A stretch of 64,000 bases of DNA from Plectrocnemia conspersa (Eukaryota; Arthropoda; Insecta; Trichoptera; Polycentropodidae), in assembly GCA_009617715.1 (NCBI GenBank), contig VTFK01000359.1:372001-436000 (forward strand), in the 5' to 3' direction. The notes under the pieces are model-generated. The model saw nothing but the letters and a program-made list of their open reading frames with translations. It was not told where the DNA came from and made no database searches. The number at the start of each line of letters is the position of its first letter. Position 1 is the stretch's first letter. Shown here piece after piece: positions 42,101 to 57,100 of the stretch. The position numbers were made by a program, and so were the translations under genes.

Positions 42101-45100
42101 TTTATAACTATGACATTTTTGTGCAATGTCTCTACATTTTAATAAATAATATTATTTTAATATTACTTTATTTTTACAAGTAGATACATATTTGAATATA
42201 AAATTCTTTCATTCTTCATTAACATGTCACACAATAATATACTTGTGATTGAATTTTATTTTATTAAAATTGACAGGTCTTTGTCGTAAATAAATAAATG
42301 TATTAATGAACTGAATTAATAATATTAGATTAATTTCATGTTCGTAGCACAAAACGAATTTAAGCATGATGAAAGAAAAATATGTTCATACTTTATATTT
42401 ACATAATTTACTTTGTCTTTGTACGCTTCCGTGCAGTCGTACTCAACCACGTTATGCTATATAATCTATTATATATGCATATACATACATGTGCTTTATT
42501 GAGTCGTAAATTAATTAGTAGTCCACTATGTAGTCTTGTTCATCGTATACATTTTTAATACATCAGTGCGACCTTAACAGCGTTATGCTCTCAGGTACAC
42601 CTGGTACCATATACTAAGTGTACAAAAGAGTTTGTCCTTTTTTTGTTTATATTCTGGATTTTAACTACACATTTAAATGATTGCGTTTAAAATATTTTTT
42701 ACTCAATAAAATATTAAGAACCGCTAGAATTCGCACAAAAAATGCATATTTTTATTTGCCATTTTTAAATCTTAAAAGCTTAGTTATTATTAAAATAAAT
42801 ACAATAAATAATAAACAGCTTGAAACGCGGTAGAGAGTGGTGCTTTTAAACGTAAGCCTCTCATATGTTAAATATAATACATACACTTTTAGGATATGAT
42901 TCACAAAAACATCTTCCGTGACATGATTTCACAATAACTAAATCCGGGTCTTTCTTCCGGTAAAATGATTCATTTTACTTTCTAATTTGAGACAAAATGT
43001 GAATTGTTTCACGGTATGATGTGTCATGAAATAAAATTACCTCTGTATGCAGGTCAGTGTTTAATTGTATATATTTTTTTTGCAGAATCACGGAAGATGT
43101 TCGGAGGCTATCGCATCACGCCAAGGTTCTGCACACCGACGAGATCGTCCACAAGAATAAGTCCAATCTCTCAGAATAGGGGACCTTCGATATGTATGTT
43201 TAATCACGAATGTAGTCAAAGAAACGGGGAAGTTGTAGGCGCTTGTATGGATGGCTTTCTTTTCGGGGCTTGCTGTAGAATATCAGGGATTCCTGGAGTT
43301 ATTAAAGAATCTATAGAATCGGGGGTTGTGATGCTGTTAGACGATAAAAATACGAAAATCCCTTCGTCGGGCGATGATACAGATTTAACCCTGAGCGCCA
43401 TGAAACATCCACAGTTGTCAAATGGCATCCATGATAATTCTAATATATATTATGTTAGAACGACGGGACGACCGAAGGATAAAACTAATGCTAGTAATCA
43501 CGTGACATCATCGACGGAGAAATTTGATGATATTGAATCGAACGGCGTGGCACAAATCGCTAGTTCACTTTTACAAGGCGCTCCTGAAGCTTCCAACATA
43601 GCGTCTTTGATGTCGAATTCAAATTCTGAAGGCGGATTCTTCAGTCATAGTACCATATCACATGAGGAAGCCGATACTGTTCTAATAGACAAGAACGGAT
43701 CTTTAAATCCGGATATTTTAAGACCGAGTGACTTTTCATCATATGGAAGCGTACAGACCAAACCTTCGATTGTGACTACAGATTACAAGACAATGACAAC
43801 GCCAAAGCCAAGTTACACGTATCAAAAACCTATATTCAGACCCAAGCCGGGAAAAGTGCCACAAAACAATCAAGACAAATACGTGTTGATTCCGACCGTG
43901 ACTAAGCCTCATCAGCAGATCAAAGACACGACCGAAAAGAATACGCCGATCGGCTCCATTGAGTCTATAATGAACATGCTGAACGACACCCATCCCTCGA
44001 CTGTACCCAGCGTACAAGACGGCGGCCCAGAAAGCAAATTGACGACGATAGAAATTCAACATTATACCACATCGCCGAACGGATACACGATAACAATAGA
44101 CGGTGAAAGTGTCAATCGGCCCACTGGCGGACACTACATCACAACTGTGGCTAATGAATACACAACTTATCACCAACCTTCGACTAGTTATTTATACAGT
44201 TCGACCGTTACAAAGCGACCCGGTTATAGCGGCTCCACTAATAAATATCCGAATAGATTCGGTGCAACTTATACGAAGAGACCCGCGATTATCAAAGGCA
44301 CTACTCAAATAAGCACTCCTTCTTCTATCGACAACGATAATAACATACCGACCCTTTCGTACGATGATTATTGGGGATCTAACTCTGATAAAACACCGAA
44401 TAAAAACCCTCCTTCGACAAGCTACGTATTCAGTCCGACGCCCACTAAGCGCCCAATTGCTAACGTACATAATGTAGTAGGACCAAGTTATGACGTATCA
44501 TCAGGCGGATATGATACATTCTCTAGTGTTACGCCAACAGTGATTGTTCTAAGCTCTTTAGATCCTGTTAACAGCGATGAATATTCACACACAGCAAATC
44601 CGGGAAAATATCCAGAAAAGCAACCGACTGAAGCACCGCCACAAAACAACCAAGAGAACTATGTAGAAATACCATTGCAGCCCTACAAAAAACCAATACA
44701 TCAAGTCACAATAAATAACATAATCACATCCAATAACATGATACATTTAGCCAGTAATGGCAAACCGACAACAGAAAAACCAGCGCCAACAGTGCTCATA
44801 ACTCCTAAGCCTAATTCTGGAAGTTCATCTACATCTTCCAGTCTTTATACGTCTAGTCCTTCAAGACCATCAGTGTCTATCATACCAAATAAAAAACCAA
44901 ATAGGAAACCATCTACGCAAAAACCATCATGGAACAGTGCGGCAACCACAGCTTCATATGGGCCGACTCATATCAACGATCAATATTTTTCGTCTCCAGA
45001 TAATTTGATCAATTTCCCACCTGTTAGGAATCCGAATTTGAACGCTACCGGAGCTAATCCGACGTTTTACAACAATAGCGTTTCGGTAGGCGTGGATGAT

Positions 45101-48100
45101 TTGGTGTTGCAGGAGGTCGAATTCACAACGCCCGCATTCCTCCAAGAAGACGAGGATCTTAATAAAAAGATGAGTCTGTTTGTGAATAAGATCGTCGGAA
45201 GCTTACAAGGAACTTTTCAAGAACTACATGATATAGTAATCTTGGATAAAGTTCCAAATGGCACCGTCATACAACAGAACAATAAAGTAAAGCCGGGAGC
45301 GGCACAGATTGAAGAAGAAAAACCTCAAACTCAAAAGCCCAGCTCGACGACAAAGAGACCAAGAACCACCAGGAGACCCTCATCGACGACCACCAAAAGA
45401 GCGACCACCACGAAGAAGCCAGCTAGGACAACGACACCAAAACCGACCACAACCACCACCGTAACGACTGTAGCCTCCACTAAAAAGCCAACTAGGGTAT
45501 TGTATTAATATTTTTCTCAAACTATTATATGACATTATTTAATAAAATTTTTATTCTCAGGCTCCATCGACTACAAAAAAACCACGTCCTACTAGACCAA
45601 AAACTACAGTTCCTCCTACAATTACAACTGTAGTAACAGATGCACAGGTTTTTGAAGAAGAAGATTCATTCACCACCGAAACGCCTGATGGCCATCACAG
45701 ATATTGTAATAATATATAATTAATAATGCATAAGTCGTACTTAAATAATGGTAAAATTTTTGAGGAACAAATAGTCTTGTATGCTAGATTGTTAGTTTTT
45801 AACTTTCTAAGGAGAGTCACTGATTTTTTGTCTTTACAAAATGAGGGCATGCTTTATTTACTATATTTTCACAAACATCAATTGCATTTATGCAGTTAAA
45901 CTATTGTTGTATTTTTTTTTTACAAATCATTTTTAAAATACGTTTTTCTAAAATGAACTTTTAAAAGCTAGTAACGCACATTCCTTATTTTATTATGAAA
46001 ATATTAAGAAATTACTTGGCTGATTAATCGTTCCCAAAAATATATTTCATATACATATGTATGTATATATTTTTAATTAGCTATGAAACTTATTTTATTA
46101 TGAAAAATAGAGAATTTTAATTTATAAAATTTTGGAATATTTAATAAAACTCAGCATTTTATATATTTAATAACATCTATATTATTAAACTACGGTTATT
46201 ATTTTATTGTATTAAAATAAAAATGTAATTTAGTATGATGTTTATTAAACAGTTTTTTTAATGTAATATTTTATCTAAAAATTTCCTTATTTTAATATTT
46301 AAAATCTGATCTTACTTTTTTTTTGTATATTATAAAGTAAGTCACTACAATTTATTATTAACATTAAAAAAGTTCATTTAATATTTTCAGCTAGTCATAA
46401 AATATTTATTACTTTAATATTGGAAACGATAACTTTTTAAGAGCTTTTTTATGTGTCTAAAATATATTTCCAGTTCCTTCGAGTTATATTAAATTATATT
46501 TTTTTTTTTTTTTAAAAGGCGAGCTAAAAATATTTTATATGAATTTAATATCATACACATTGATTTTTTTCATAATATACAATTTAATTATATAAAATTT
46601 AATCTATAGATATATTTAATAGCTAGTTATAGAATTTAATATTATTTCACTTTGCTGTACGAATTAATCAGTCTCTTTCTAGAGAATTTCTCATGAATAG
46701 ATAAATAAAAAAAAAATAAGAAGAATATATTGTTAGAGAAACACGCCTTCAAAAATGCTCCATTATTTATTAATATTTTTTAGTGTTTTCTAATCCTAAG
46801 TGCAAATTATTAGCTATGAGCTATGAACCTTATAAGTTTCAATTTATTTTATGAATTATTTAGAACATTTTCTATGAATTGATTAATAAATAAAAATTTG
46901 AAAAAATATGATTAGAGAAACACATCATTGAAAATGCTTAATTTTTTATTTATCTATTTTTAGAGTATTTTCTAATACTGAGTGCAAATATGCGCTGAAA
47001 ATATGATTATTTTGTACTTAATTTTATTTCTAATAGTTTTTTTTACACACAACCGCTTTTTAAGATCCGGGAAATCTGGTAAAAATAAAAGCAAAAAATA
47101 AATTAGCCGAGATTAATCATTTAACAAAAGATCGCATAGAAACTCCACAGTGCTTTAAATCTGATAATATTTAGTCCTTAATTAAAAGGAGCTATATATT
47201 GTACAGTAAACTATGAATCAGGAAATATACTTAAAAATGCAATTACATATTTTATAACAAATTAATAATTTTAATAAATAGCCTTTTTGATCTCTTTGAG
47301 TCTAGGAATACGACTAATGCAGCAATCAAATACAGATTTCAGTGATTATTTGCTAATCTTATATATTTTTAGTGTGCGGTGTCAGGCCAATGGTAAAATC
47401 TGGAAGAATTGTCGGTGGAAAAGGCGCAACTTTCGGCGAATGGCCGTGGCAAGTATTAGTAAGAGAATCCACGTGGTTGGGACTCTTTACGAAAAATAAA
47501 TGCGGAGGAGTACTCATCACCAGTAGATACGTTACAACGGCTGCTCATTGTCAGCCTGGGTATGTATTTGATATCGATTTAAATATTCTAATACCAAAAT
47601 ATATTTGGTAAGCAATACAATATCATTGATTGTGAGTTTATTAATGATGGTTTTGTTTTTATAGATTTTTAGCGTCATTAGTGGCTGTGTTTGGCAAATA
47701 TGACATATCCACAGAAGCCGAAGTTAAGAGATCAATCACCAAGAACGTCAGGAGGGTCATAGTTCACAGACAATACAATGCATCCACGTTCGAGAACGAT
47801 CTCGCTTTGTTGGAGTTGGAGAGTCCAGTCCACTTCGATACGCACATAGGTCAGGATCGAAATCGAAAACTTTCCATTGATTCGGTAGCCTCGATAGGCA
47901 TTAGGTTGAAAATGAACGAAACGAAAGCAGCGGAGAGTTCTTGATCGGTTAATCCATTCTTCTATATGGTCCGTGACGAAAATCGACAATGGGCGGATTA
48001 GTCACAAGTTAACGCGTCGCGATTTGCTTATGGCTCGTTAAAAACTTTCACATTCAAATTTTGGTGGTTTTAAATGTGTGTTTTTTCATAGTTCCGATTT

Positions 48101-51100
48101 GTATGCCGACCGATGAAGCTGATTTTACCGGAAGAATGGCATCTGTGACTGGATGGGGAAGATTGAAGTATGGAGGAGGTGTTCCGTCAGTTTTACAAGA
48201 AGTTAAGGTAACGTTCAATTGAATACATATAAAAGTAAATGTACATATTAATTTATTTTTTATTTTTTAAGGTTCCGATTATGGAGAATAACGTGTGTCA
48301 GGAAATGTTCCATACGGCAGGACACACAAAAGTCATATTAGAATCATTCTTATGCGCTGGTTACGCTAATGGGCAGAAAGATTCTTGCGAGGTGAATATA
48401 TTTTATGAATTATTATTAGGAAGGTTTAATAAATAAAAATAATGTCATAATTTATATAGTAAAATAATATTTAGTATAATATATAGATATTTAAGCATAT
48501 GCTACATTTTTTTGCATAGTCCCAATTTAAAACTTGTCATATGAAATATTTTTTTTAATACAGAAGCTCAGGCTGGTAATATTTTAATCAAAAATGCAAA
48601 ATTTTGTATTAGGCATTTGCTTTACTTTTCTTTCTGAATTTGATTTAATTTTGAACAAATATTTTCTGCAGTCGAGAGTTAAATATATTTTTTACTATAT
48701 TGCTTTGTAAAGAAAGAAGTAATTTTTACACAAGTAAGTCAAAAATTTTAAAAATGAAGTCGGAATAGCGTAGTCCGTAAGTTCTAGACTGTTAGCACAG
48801 AGACCGCGGGTTCAAGCCACGGCTGCAGATGTAAATTTTTAAATCAATAGTTGCAAAGTGGCATCTACTAATTTAAAATTACAATACACATATTAATTTA
48901 TAATTAACTATATACATAAATGTCACCATATCCCAAGTGTATATTTACTACTTTTAGATAATTTTGTATATTTTTATTTCACGTCAAACTAAAAGTCTTT
49001 CTTATTTTTTTTAAGTCAGTTCGATAAAAAAAATTTTATAAAGCAGAAAAATATTTTAAATGTTTTAATCATATTATAATAATTAAGAACCCAGTGCAGT
49101 TATATAATTTATTTTATTTAAAGATATTTAAAGATATATATGTATATATTTAAAAATATAAATGCATATATTTTCTTCTCAACAGCTAAGGTCCTCTATT
49201 AAAAATTCGTAATATCGATCGTAATTTAACATAATATTGAAGTATAATACTGAAATTCTTAACATAATATTTAATTTATATTTAACATAATATTGAAATT
49301 TTTGCCGTGAAAGAAGAGAGAAACATAATTTAAGTTTATGAATAAATCTAGCAAATAAGCAATTTCACTCATCTAAAACGTTCAGCTAATAAAACTTTTT
49401 ATTGGACATGTTCTCTCGTAATTTAAACAAGCTGACAAGAAACTTTCCATGCGACAGCCATTTAATTTCAATGTGTAAAACAGCATAGATATTATGTTTA
49501 CTACCAATTCTAAACTCAAATACAAATATTCATATAATTGAATACCTAATATATTCGCCGGTAACTATTACCATATAAGTATTAGTTCATATTTGTAGTA
49601 AAATATTTAAAAAATTTTTTTTATAAAAATACCAAAAAAATCGACTTATTCAGTTGTATATTATTTTTTTATGTATTACAACAACGAAAGATATCATTTT
49701 TCGATATAGGGCTACATTATATACAGCCCAATTTTGCCTTTATTGTAAAATAATTTGTCCTATCTTATTCATAAAATCCATGACCAATAACAACTTATAA
49801 CCGAAAAACTGATAATGAAAAAAAAATACACTTTGTAATTACCGAAATTCCAGAAAATACTTATAATTCCGAGTTAACAATGTACAGCTGTAAACTTTCT
49901 CAATGACGTATTTTTTTATTATTTTTAAAGTATTACAAAAAACTTTTTATTTTAAATATGTCTAAAGAAATTCAGTATAGTAATACTTTTTGAGTATACC
50001 TAGTTGAAGTATTTTTTATTAAAATTAAATTGTGTACTGATTCAAAAGCTTGCAACACTATTTTTTATTAAAATTAAAATAAATAGTCTTAGTTTTTTTA
50101 TTAATTTTTTTAAAACATAGAATTTTGTGCCTAAAGATCTGTATTCATTATTCAAACTATTTTTTTCTACATAACTTTAAGAACATATTTTATCGTTTAC
50201 TATTCGATATTCGAATAGTTAAAAATAATAAAATTTAGAAAATCTACTACCAATATCTTCACTTATAATTTTCAGTAGTGGAGCTATCACAATGTACACA
50301 AATTTTTACTAATATATCTAAAATGTATTTTAGGTCAGACAACATCCGTTGTCTAATCTAAATGTAAAAAATACTCATAATTAGTGTTTCTCCTCGAGAA
50401 TTTATCAAGAAAAATGCCAAATCGATAAATTGGCAAATTTCTAGAGAATTTTTTGTTGAAAATAAAATTTCTATGAATATTTTTTAATACCTACAACCGG
50501 TGCATAAAATAGGGTGGGTCTGTGCCAGATGTTTAAAAATATACATCGAAAGTATTTAAATGGCAAAAAAGTTTAGATTTTTTAATCGGCCTTATATATA
50601 TTTGCTTTGGTAATCTAACTATATTAATATTCAGATAAACAAAAACGCTTCGCGTGGGAATCGGCAGATTGAAAAAATGTAGGAGTGCTTTTTACTGAGT
50701 TATGCCATAAAATTTGTTTGGGAGTGAATTTTAATTTCGTTTTTTCAATAATCCAAAAGGTTTTTATCTTTATCTTACTAAAAATACAAACAATGTGTTA
50801 TTGCAACACTTGTTATTGACTATTTTCTCTGTAATTTGTATATAAATACGAAATCAATCTGTCGTCCATCATATCAAATCATCATTTTACTATTGTTTGT
50901 TTTATTTAACGATTATCCATTTCTATGCTTATTATTAATATAAAGATATCTATACAATTTGTAATATTTTACTATATAAGAAAAAATATCGAAAAAACAG
51001 AATACCTAATTAAAAACTTATCATAAATTCTGCGTAAAACTATATAATTTAAGAAAGAGATATTTTTCTAATTTAGCGACAAGACTTTTTTATTAAACAA

Positions 51101-54100
51101 CATGAAAAATGCATGTTTTTTAAAATTCAATTTTTTTATATCCTGCTTTTAAAAGTGAAATACGGAAGCTTATTTTTTAAACAACCTTTGTTGCTCTATG
51201 CTTATCTGACAATATTTTTGTCGTAAAATGTTAAGATTTTTCAAAAGACGCCTTATATATTGCTAAACTTTGTGCGGAACTCCGAACTCCCAAGAGTGAA
51301 ACCCTAGATTTTCGTGAAGCACGAGTAGTAAATTTTAAAAGCATACTTAAACGATGGATATTGTAAGATAGGTTAGTAAAAAAGGAAGCGACAGAGCTAA
51401 ACATTATTCGCAATAGCGTAGTACTTGCGTGGGTGTTTAATATATTAATTCCTAATCCTTCCAAGTTTAGTAATCTGTTACTGAAATCAATTAACAACTT
51501 GTTAATGCCAATGATGTTATAAAATGGTATCTTGAATCAGTAAGAAGATACATTGAGACGTCAACACATTAAAAATACATTATTGTAATAAGCGTATAAC
51601 GAACAATAAACTTTATAAGAAATAGCAAAAAAATATTTAAAAATGATTTTTTATAAAACAGAAACAGTGCGCGCGTTCGTTTTTAAAAATTCGTATCATT
51701 AAAAATACATAAAATAAATTTTGTCCTAGCTAGCAAATAGGATTTTTTTTAAATATTTTTAACGTGACAGTTACAGCCAAAATGTATATAATATTTATAA
51801 TAGATATAGTATAACTAAAGTTTGCCTTACCGGTTATTTTAAAAATATTTAATTAAATTATGGTTAAACATGTTTAATGCCATACTATGGTTGATCAATG
51901 AGGATATGAATGAACAAATTATCGTAATGTTTTTATGTGAAAACTACGAGATTTTTTATTAATTGCTAAATGAAAATGAATAATGAGTAATCGATAACAA
52001 AATGACATGAGAAAAACATTTTCAATTAAGCGTTTGTAAAGCCGCAGTTCACTGAAAATGGTAATGCTTTGTGATTAAGTAGATATAAATAGGATTTTCA
52101 ATTACGAGCTCATGGAATCTAGTTAAATAACACAGCTGTTAATTATGAACTATTAGCACAATACTTCAAAAGAATAAACTTGAATTAGTAAACAGAAAAG
52201 AGGTTGTCTCTACCCACAACAACGCCCAACCATATGTGGCGATGATGTTATCAGACGCCTACTTTATTTTTAAGGCTCCCTTTTATCAAGCTCCGATTCA
52301 AAGCTTAATATAAAACCAAAACGTATGTATAAATAGAGTTAGAATAAATAAACCTTCATAAAGATGGAACCTTTGATTATATTTGATGGAAAATAAAAAT
52401 TGCAAAAATAATTAAACTTTATACAATAATACATCTTCTACGAATTCTTATCAGTTTATCACTCATCTCGCCTTTAACCCCACGAGAGTCGAAGTATTTT
52501 CGATTCGCTTTAGGCTTAGCGCAGAAGTAGGAATATACTAGTGCATATGTATGAGTGGAGCTTTTTGGGAGTATTATTTTAAAAATTCGCATGCTTTATC
52601 TTAGTCGCATCAAAGAATCTCTTGACTTTTGACCTTACACATCCACAACTCACAAGGGTCAGCTTGGTTTATTACATGCTTCCGACCAGCGTGGGCGAAA
52701 ATAATAAAGGTTCCGATTTGCGCAGAAATTCATTATTGAAGTTGTCGACATATTTTATTTTTTATTACCACATTAATCTGCTAAAAGAGGGTTTAAAAAA
52801 ACGATAAATGAATATACTTGTAAGGGTAGAGTTTGTTGTGTTGAATCGTTAAAAAATGAAACTTTACTTCTACGGAATGCTTATCTAAAATTTTATACGA
52901 GAATCTTTTGCGATGTTTTTCCTGAAAAACTTAGAGAATTAAATAAATTATTTAATTTATTCGTCGAGAAGCAAAGGCGTTTCCGAAGAGGCAATTGCGT
53001 GCGAGTAATGCGAAAAACTTACAAGAACTCGTTAGACCCTTTTTGCTTCGATATTCTCAAGTTTTCCCGAGGTCGAAATAAAACTGTTAATTAAATTCGC
53101 CGAAATTCTGTCCACGTACGCGGCTTAACACATTCTTGGATGATACTAAATAAATCAATGGGAAAGTACGCTTTCTAAAATGCACATTTACCAATAAATT
53201 AAACAGAAATGTGTTTGTATGCTATGCATATTTTTATTTTTCCAGTTTCTATTGTATAAATGATTCCGGTTTTTAAGAAATCAATATAATACATTTAGTC
53301 AATTTTATCCTTGATCCTATTGGATGATGAAATATATATGTAGTAAGTATAAATAAATGTAGTTTTTACATTAGAGAGCTTTGAATTGATTTTTATATGA
53401 CAATTATTTTTTTTACCTAATAAAATTCACTCAAAATAATATACTATTATTTTATACTATAAAAATAGTTATGTAAATGTTGTAATCTAAAAATAATATA
53501 AATTTTTACGACTAAAATTTTGCTTAGTATTTGATACTAAATAAATTAATATAATCTGATTTATAAGCAAAATTGTAAGAAAATTTTATTTATATTATGT
53601 AGCATATTTTTTTATAAAATTATTAATTACTTTAGTTGCACAAATGAATTAGTATCATTCTAAAATTTACGCATGTTAAAACATACTAAGTTAACACCTA
53701 AATATGTTTAACGTGCTTAGACTAAAAACTTTTGTTCAAACCGTGTGTATGTAATTTATATTTTAAAGGTGTAAAGAAAATATTAGTATTTGTACTTTAC
53801 ATATTTATAAATAATTTTACAAAGGCATGAAAAAAATTTAAAAACATGCACGCATTGAAATTTATTTATTTATTTATATATAGTGACCAGTTTCCTGTTT
53901 GTATATAATACTTGCAGAAACAAAAACATTTTATACATTATTAAAAAAATTGTATAGAAAAAAACAGTGAAAGCATAGCAATTGTATATGTGTATATGTG
54001 GTGCAATGATGTCACTCTTATAATTCTACTTGATTTTAAATTATTTAAAATATAGTTTGGGTTGAGATATGCTTGCTGTTAATAAATATTAATTTAACAT

Positions 54101-57100
54101 ACATGGTCTACTTTAGTTAATAATTCGTTAAAGTTTTATTACCCATTAATAATATTTAACAGGTTTTTACTGGTGAATTGGAAAAAAATACGCAAGAAAT
54201 AAAGTGTTTATTAAACACAGTATTATTGTTTTTCATATCCACAAATTATTTCTGCATAAAAAAATACAATACATTAAAATAATAAATAGTATTTTTTTGC
54301 TGCTTTATTTAAAAAAACTAAGAGTTCTGTACCAATAAGTTGTAAGGTTTTGACTATAATAAAATAAATTATCAAGTAAACATTAATTTAATATGTAGAA
54401 TCTCAAAACAATTATTTATAAGGCTTTATGTATATTTGTACATATGTTTAAGTACATATAACAATTGCGTATAAATTCTATTTATATCGCTTTTCCGCTA
54501 CAGGATTTAAAAGCACATAAGCTCCTATATGACTAAAGAAACCCTCTTTTGGAAGGCTTTATTTATTTTTGCAAACGTTTTTCATACTACTTAAATTATA
54601 TATAAATATTGCTAATACACGTAACGCAATATTAATAATTTTGAAGCTCTTTAACCTTTTATAAATTGAAAATTGTTATTTTCGTTTATATACATCAATT
54701 TTTCCGTAAAAATATTTTTCACTCGGCACTCCCCTGAAACTAACCGCGCATAATAAAACAAAAGGGTAGGGCTACCAAAGGATGGTGTTGATTTTTAATA
54801 CCGTCATGAATAAACTGAACAGCTCCCTACCCCTTCTTTAAGTGTAAAGGTGCTACGTTAAAATTTGTGCGCAAAAATCTGACGAATTTATTTTTTCGTT
54901 ACGTGAATGGTTAATTGCTTTTGTTTTATTTTTAAATACTCTTTGCTTTTTATGTGTTTTTATGTTTACGCTATAAGTATTAAGTGAGTTAGATATGCAT
55001 GTATAATATGATTAACTCGGTAGAGAATAAAAACCTTCAAGAGCGTGACTTTTCACTTATGCTGTGGCATTATTTTAGCGTGACCTGCTTCAAATGTCTC
55101 ACGGTAAGACGTTGCAGGGTCAATTGGCACTCTTTTAACACATAAACAGAGGCGAGTAATGTGCAGAAAATAATGAATAAATTCACAAGAAAAACACTAC
55201 ATTAATTGAGGAAGAAATCATACAAAATAAACCGTACATTCATGTTTAAGTTTAATTTAAAAACAATTATGTGAAAAATGAATAAGCAGTTCTAGAGATT
55301 TATTTATTAAAAAAATACTTTGTTTATTATTATTATTTTTTAAAAATATATTTTTTTAATTAGAGAAAAATGTAATGTATACATTTAAAAAGTATAAACG
55401 AAACGACAGATTGCTTATGAAAATCTGGTAAGAGCTTGGCTTTATAAAATTGTTCTATGATGAGTAATGAATGGAATAAGCTCTCTTTTTAGTTGATCGA
55501 GGATTGAATGCATGTTAAATAGTTGAAAAAATTCTTTTTATTAAAAAAACTTCTCAAATAAAAGAAAACTCACTTTAAGAAAAACACGAGCAACCAAAGC
55601 AATAGTAACCCAAGAGATGGCTAAATAATATAGTATTAAAAGCAGTGAATGGTAATATATATTAATTTATAAAAAATAAATTTTTTTTTTTTTTACGTTT
55701 ATCATTCTACGTTTTATCTCCCTAATTTGCAAGATCATATTTTTTTAGCATATTCATTGAATCAAAACAAAATTAAATTTTGTTTAACTTACAAGAATTC
55801 ATTACTCACTTACATTTACTTATTTATAAATTGCAACATTAAAATCAACGCCTATATATATTTTTATATGCAGTTAATATTATATATTTAACATATAAAT
55901 ATGTATACTTAAAAATATCATTTATGCTGAAAAAATTGAAGATTTTCTCTAATTGATCCACAAATTCACAAAATTCCGATCCACAAAAAGGATATTAAAT
56001 AGTGTATCGAAAACTTCAGACTGTTCACCTGCTAAGGCACCTGCTAAGTTGTTTAATAATTATTCACAGATATATTCACAATTACTGTAGGCGAGCGCTA
56101 GTAGATCAAAAACACGGGTTTCGTCCGCGTCATTCCATGGTCACTGGCGGTGACAAAAATGATAATTAATATCGTTTTGAACAGTTTATATTAAAATGTT
56201 TAAGGACCTGTGTAAAATTTATAATTCCGGTATTGATTTATTTTAAATATAAATTTGTAATTCAACGAATATTCTGCATAGTACAGAATATAACCAACAC
56301 AGCAGTTCAAATGCCATATAAACCATATTCACTACGGTAATTTAGAAATTCTGTTCAAAAGGATATATGAGATTCACTTATATTTAAATTAGTTTTAATT
56401 TAAATAGATTACGATTCCTTAAAGAAATAAATGTCTTCGTTTGCCAATCATAACAGTTGATAACAGCTGTTTTTTTTTAAATAATAAAGGATTCATAAAA
56501 TAATTTTGAAAACATTTGATGACAACTGAAGCATTTGTAAAGGAATATTCTATCACGTATGATATTGGTTTAAATCCATATTTTATAAAAGCGGAATTAT
56601 AGATATCTTAAAATGAATAAAAAAAAATTTTTAGCTAATAAGAAGAAAATAATCTAAAAAATTTTTAATTAAATGATGGCAAACAAACATCCTTTGGATA
56701 TTTTTGTTTGGTTTCATTCCAACAAGACCATCACTTTATAATGATGTAGAAGAAGAAGATTGGTAGTTCATTTTCAATTTTTAAAAAGTCACTATGAAAA
56801 ATTGTGAGAAAGTACCGAATCCAAAGACAGTTTGGTATTAACCGATACATTAAAAATTCGTACTGCAATAGTGCCTTTGCATTTTTTTGTGCATTCAAAA
56901 GCATTCAATGTGCAATAGTGCTTCTGCATTCTTTGTCTCGCTTGCTCTTGTTGAAGCGGCAATGCTCATTTCAAGGTTTTTAGTTTGTGTTATATCCGGC
57001 TATAAAAATAAATATTTCGGCCCATTTCGCACAAAATAAATGAAAAAATAATATATATGTAATATCACATTGTGTTAGTTCAGCGTCCGCGTGTTTTGGA

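Larger units (their letters stand above)
15124..43085 (+). other. flz: flz intron 1 (27,962 bases)
   Basis: Bounded by donor GTAGGA and acceptor TTTTTGCAG with matching phase. It carries most of the transposable-element remnants listed below and three clear G+C-richer islands (18290-18900, 28235-28500, 35435-35760). Stretches in which I see nothing beyond A+T-rich, low-complexity sequence: 15124-18290, 18900-20250, 22420-24920, 25740-26910, 27240-28230, 31215-32340, 32565-33230, 33480-34370, 36980-37835, 38050-39200 and 40640-43085. No additional in-phase flz exon was recognised here. Confidence 0.9.

Noticed and set aside
43060..43085. Feature entry listed with start 43739 and end 43085
   Set aside because: That entry is a slip with reversed coordinates and carries no annotation of value; the intron 1 acceptor is described under exon 2. 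Disregard it.
43004..43085. Upstream extension of the exon 2 open frame, beginning with ATG at 43016
   Set aside because: It precedes a good acceptor, is not similar to the filzig N-terminus, and exon 1 joins in phase at 43086.
47850..47944. Open frame continuing past exon 5
   Set aside because: It is the beginning of intron 5; the donor GTCAGG and the VPICMP strand in exon 6 show the true path.
51230..51360. eIF4G middle-domain pseudogene
   Set aside because: The likeness is a few residues only and the expected following helices are not readable.
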